Below the pieces are notes generated by a model. The model made no database searches. It was given only the letters and a program-made list of their open reading frames with translations, and was not told where the DNA came from. Made by a program: the position numbers and the translations under genes. From positions 1 to 6,249 of the forward strand of contig CAKSHG010000137.1 of NCBI GenBank assembly GCA_934456315.1: a stretch of 6,249 nt of DNA, written 5' to 3'. Each line of letters opens with the position of its first letter. The first letter of the stretch is position 1. The stretch comes from an uncultured Oscillospiraceae bacterium. Its GTDB lineage: Bacteria > Bacillota > Clostridia > Oscillospirales > Ruminococcaceae. Below are positions 5,708-6,249 of the stretch, one piece after another.

Positions 5708-6249
5708 ATGTTGTCACTGCTTGAATTCGCGCTGCAAAATCTGTTGTTTATCGGACTGCACCTTGATTCGCGGAGCTCGTTCCCGAAGCAGCTTTCGCCG
5801 AAGGAGGAGGAAGAATGCATAGCTCTCGTGGCGCAGGGAGATATGGAAGCGCGCGGGAAGCTCATCGAGCACAATCTCCGCCTTGTGGCGTACATCGTGA
5901 ACAAGAATTACCCGGAAGCCGTGCGGGGTTCCCAGCAGGACGCGGACGACCTGATATCCATCGGGACGATAGGTCTGATACGCGCCGCAGAAACGTTTGA
6001 CTACACCAAGGGACGTCGGTTTTCTACATACGCTTCGCGGTGTATAGACAACCAGATAAAAATGCACTTCCGGAAGATAAAGCGCCAGCAGAGCGAGGTC
6101 TACATAAACGAGCCTCTTGAAACGGACAGCGAGGGGAACACGCTGACGATAGCGGACATACTGTCAAGCGGAGTGAACATCGAGGAGGAAACGGAGCTGC
6201 GGATAAACTCTCAGAAGCTGTACCAATTCATAGAAGAGGAGCTTGACGA
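5708..6249 (+). CDS. sigK: Sporulation sigma factor SigK-like (sigma-70 family), 3' end outside window
   Basis: The first 180 residues of a sigma-70 family factor are visible. FPKQLSPKEEE at 25-35, then MEARGKLIEHNLRLVAYIV at 46-64, DADDLISIGTIGLIRAAETF at 78-97 and STYASRCIDNQIKMHFR at 106-122, follow SigK closely through regions 1.2 and 2. NEPLETDSEGNTLTIADIL at 134-152 matches the SigK/SigE region 2-3 link. SigE is the next closest relative, but IEHNLRLVA and the short N-terminus favour SigK. Residues 1-19 are hydrophobic, as in the pro-sequence of pro-SigK, which is removed by the SpoIVFB protease. SQQDADD follows a stretch about five residues longer than in B. subtilis SigK. SigK directs late mother-cell gene expression during spore formation. 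The ATG at 5708 was chosen because GGGAGGA lies seven bases upstream and the protein start aligns with the family. Region 4, which binds the -35 element, lies beyond the window. Confidence 0.82.
   Translation, partial: MLSLLEFALQNLLFIGLHLDSRSSFPKQLSPKEEEECIALVAQGDMEARGKLIEHNLRLVAYIVNKNYPEAVRGSQQDADDLISIGTIGLIRAAETFDYTKGRRFSTYASRCIDNQIKMHFRKIKRQQSEVYINEPLETDSEGNTLTIADILSSGVNIEEETELRINSQKLYQFIEEELD

Noticed and set aside
5589..5717. N-terminal extension of the GNAT protein to the ATG at 5717
   Set aside because: The extension would cross the GNAT promoter and the start of the sigK-like gene, while a near-perfect ribosome binding site precedes the ATG at 5588.

Overview
The window most resembles the chromosome of a clostridial Firmicute, possibly from the gut Oscillospirales/Ruminococcus group. 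The evidence is a SigK-type sporulation sigma factor, a DltB/AlgI-like MBOAT protein paired with a DHHW protein, moderately GC-rich genes that use ATA and AGG codons, AT-rich spacers, and consensus-like SigA promoters and Shine-Dalgarno sites. The taxon is an inference from gene content, not a search result. I see no mobile element, CRISPR array, tRNA, rRNA or phage gene.

Layout. Bases 2-508 (+) hold the C-terminal third of an MBOAT membrane O-acyltransferase, cut by the window edge. It is followed 18 bases later by a complete DHHW/AlgX-like protein (527-2002, +). The two probably form the end of a cell-surface polysaccharide O-acetylation operon that closes at a strong terminator (2033-2052). 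Facing it on the minus strand is a two-gene operon (2780 down to 2017) of half-length TauE/SafE-type membrane proteins. They are joined by an ATGA stop/start overlap and are likely the two halves of one transporter. Next, also on the minus strand, is a 648-residue membrane protein with about seven N-terminal helices, a degenerate GGDEF domain and an intact-looking EAL domain (4816-2870), probably a c-di-GMP phosphodiesterase. It has its own promoter and terminator. An AT-rich spacer of 229 bases separates it from a GNAT acetyltransferase (5588-5046, minus). That gene diverges from a SigK-like sigma factor (5708 to the right edge, +, truncated), and the predicted divergent promoters interlock.

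Functional links are clear only inside the two operons: MBOAT with DHHW, and the two TauE/SafE halves. The phosphodiesterase, the acetyltransferase and the sigma factor look like separate transcription units. I did not find a convincing new multi-gene system. The points most worth a second look are the split transporter, the Ser/Thr/Pro/Glu-rich linker in the DHHW protein, the terminator hairpin that doubles as coding sequence of the opposing gene, the interlocked GNAT/sigK promoters, and the SigK-like N-terminus and insertion.
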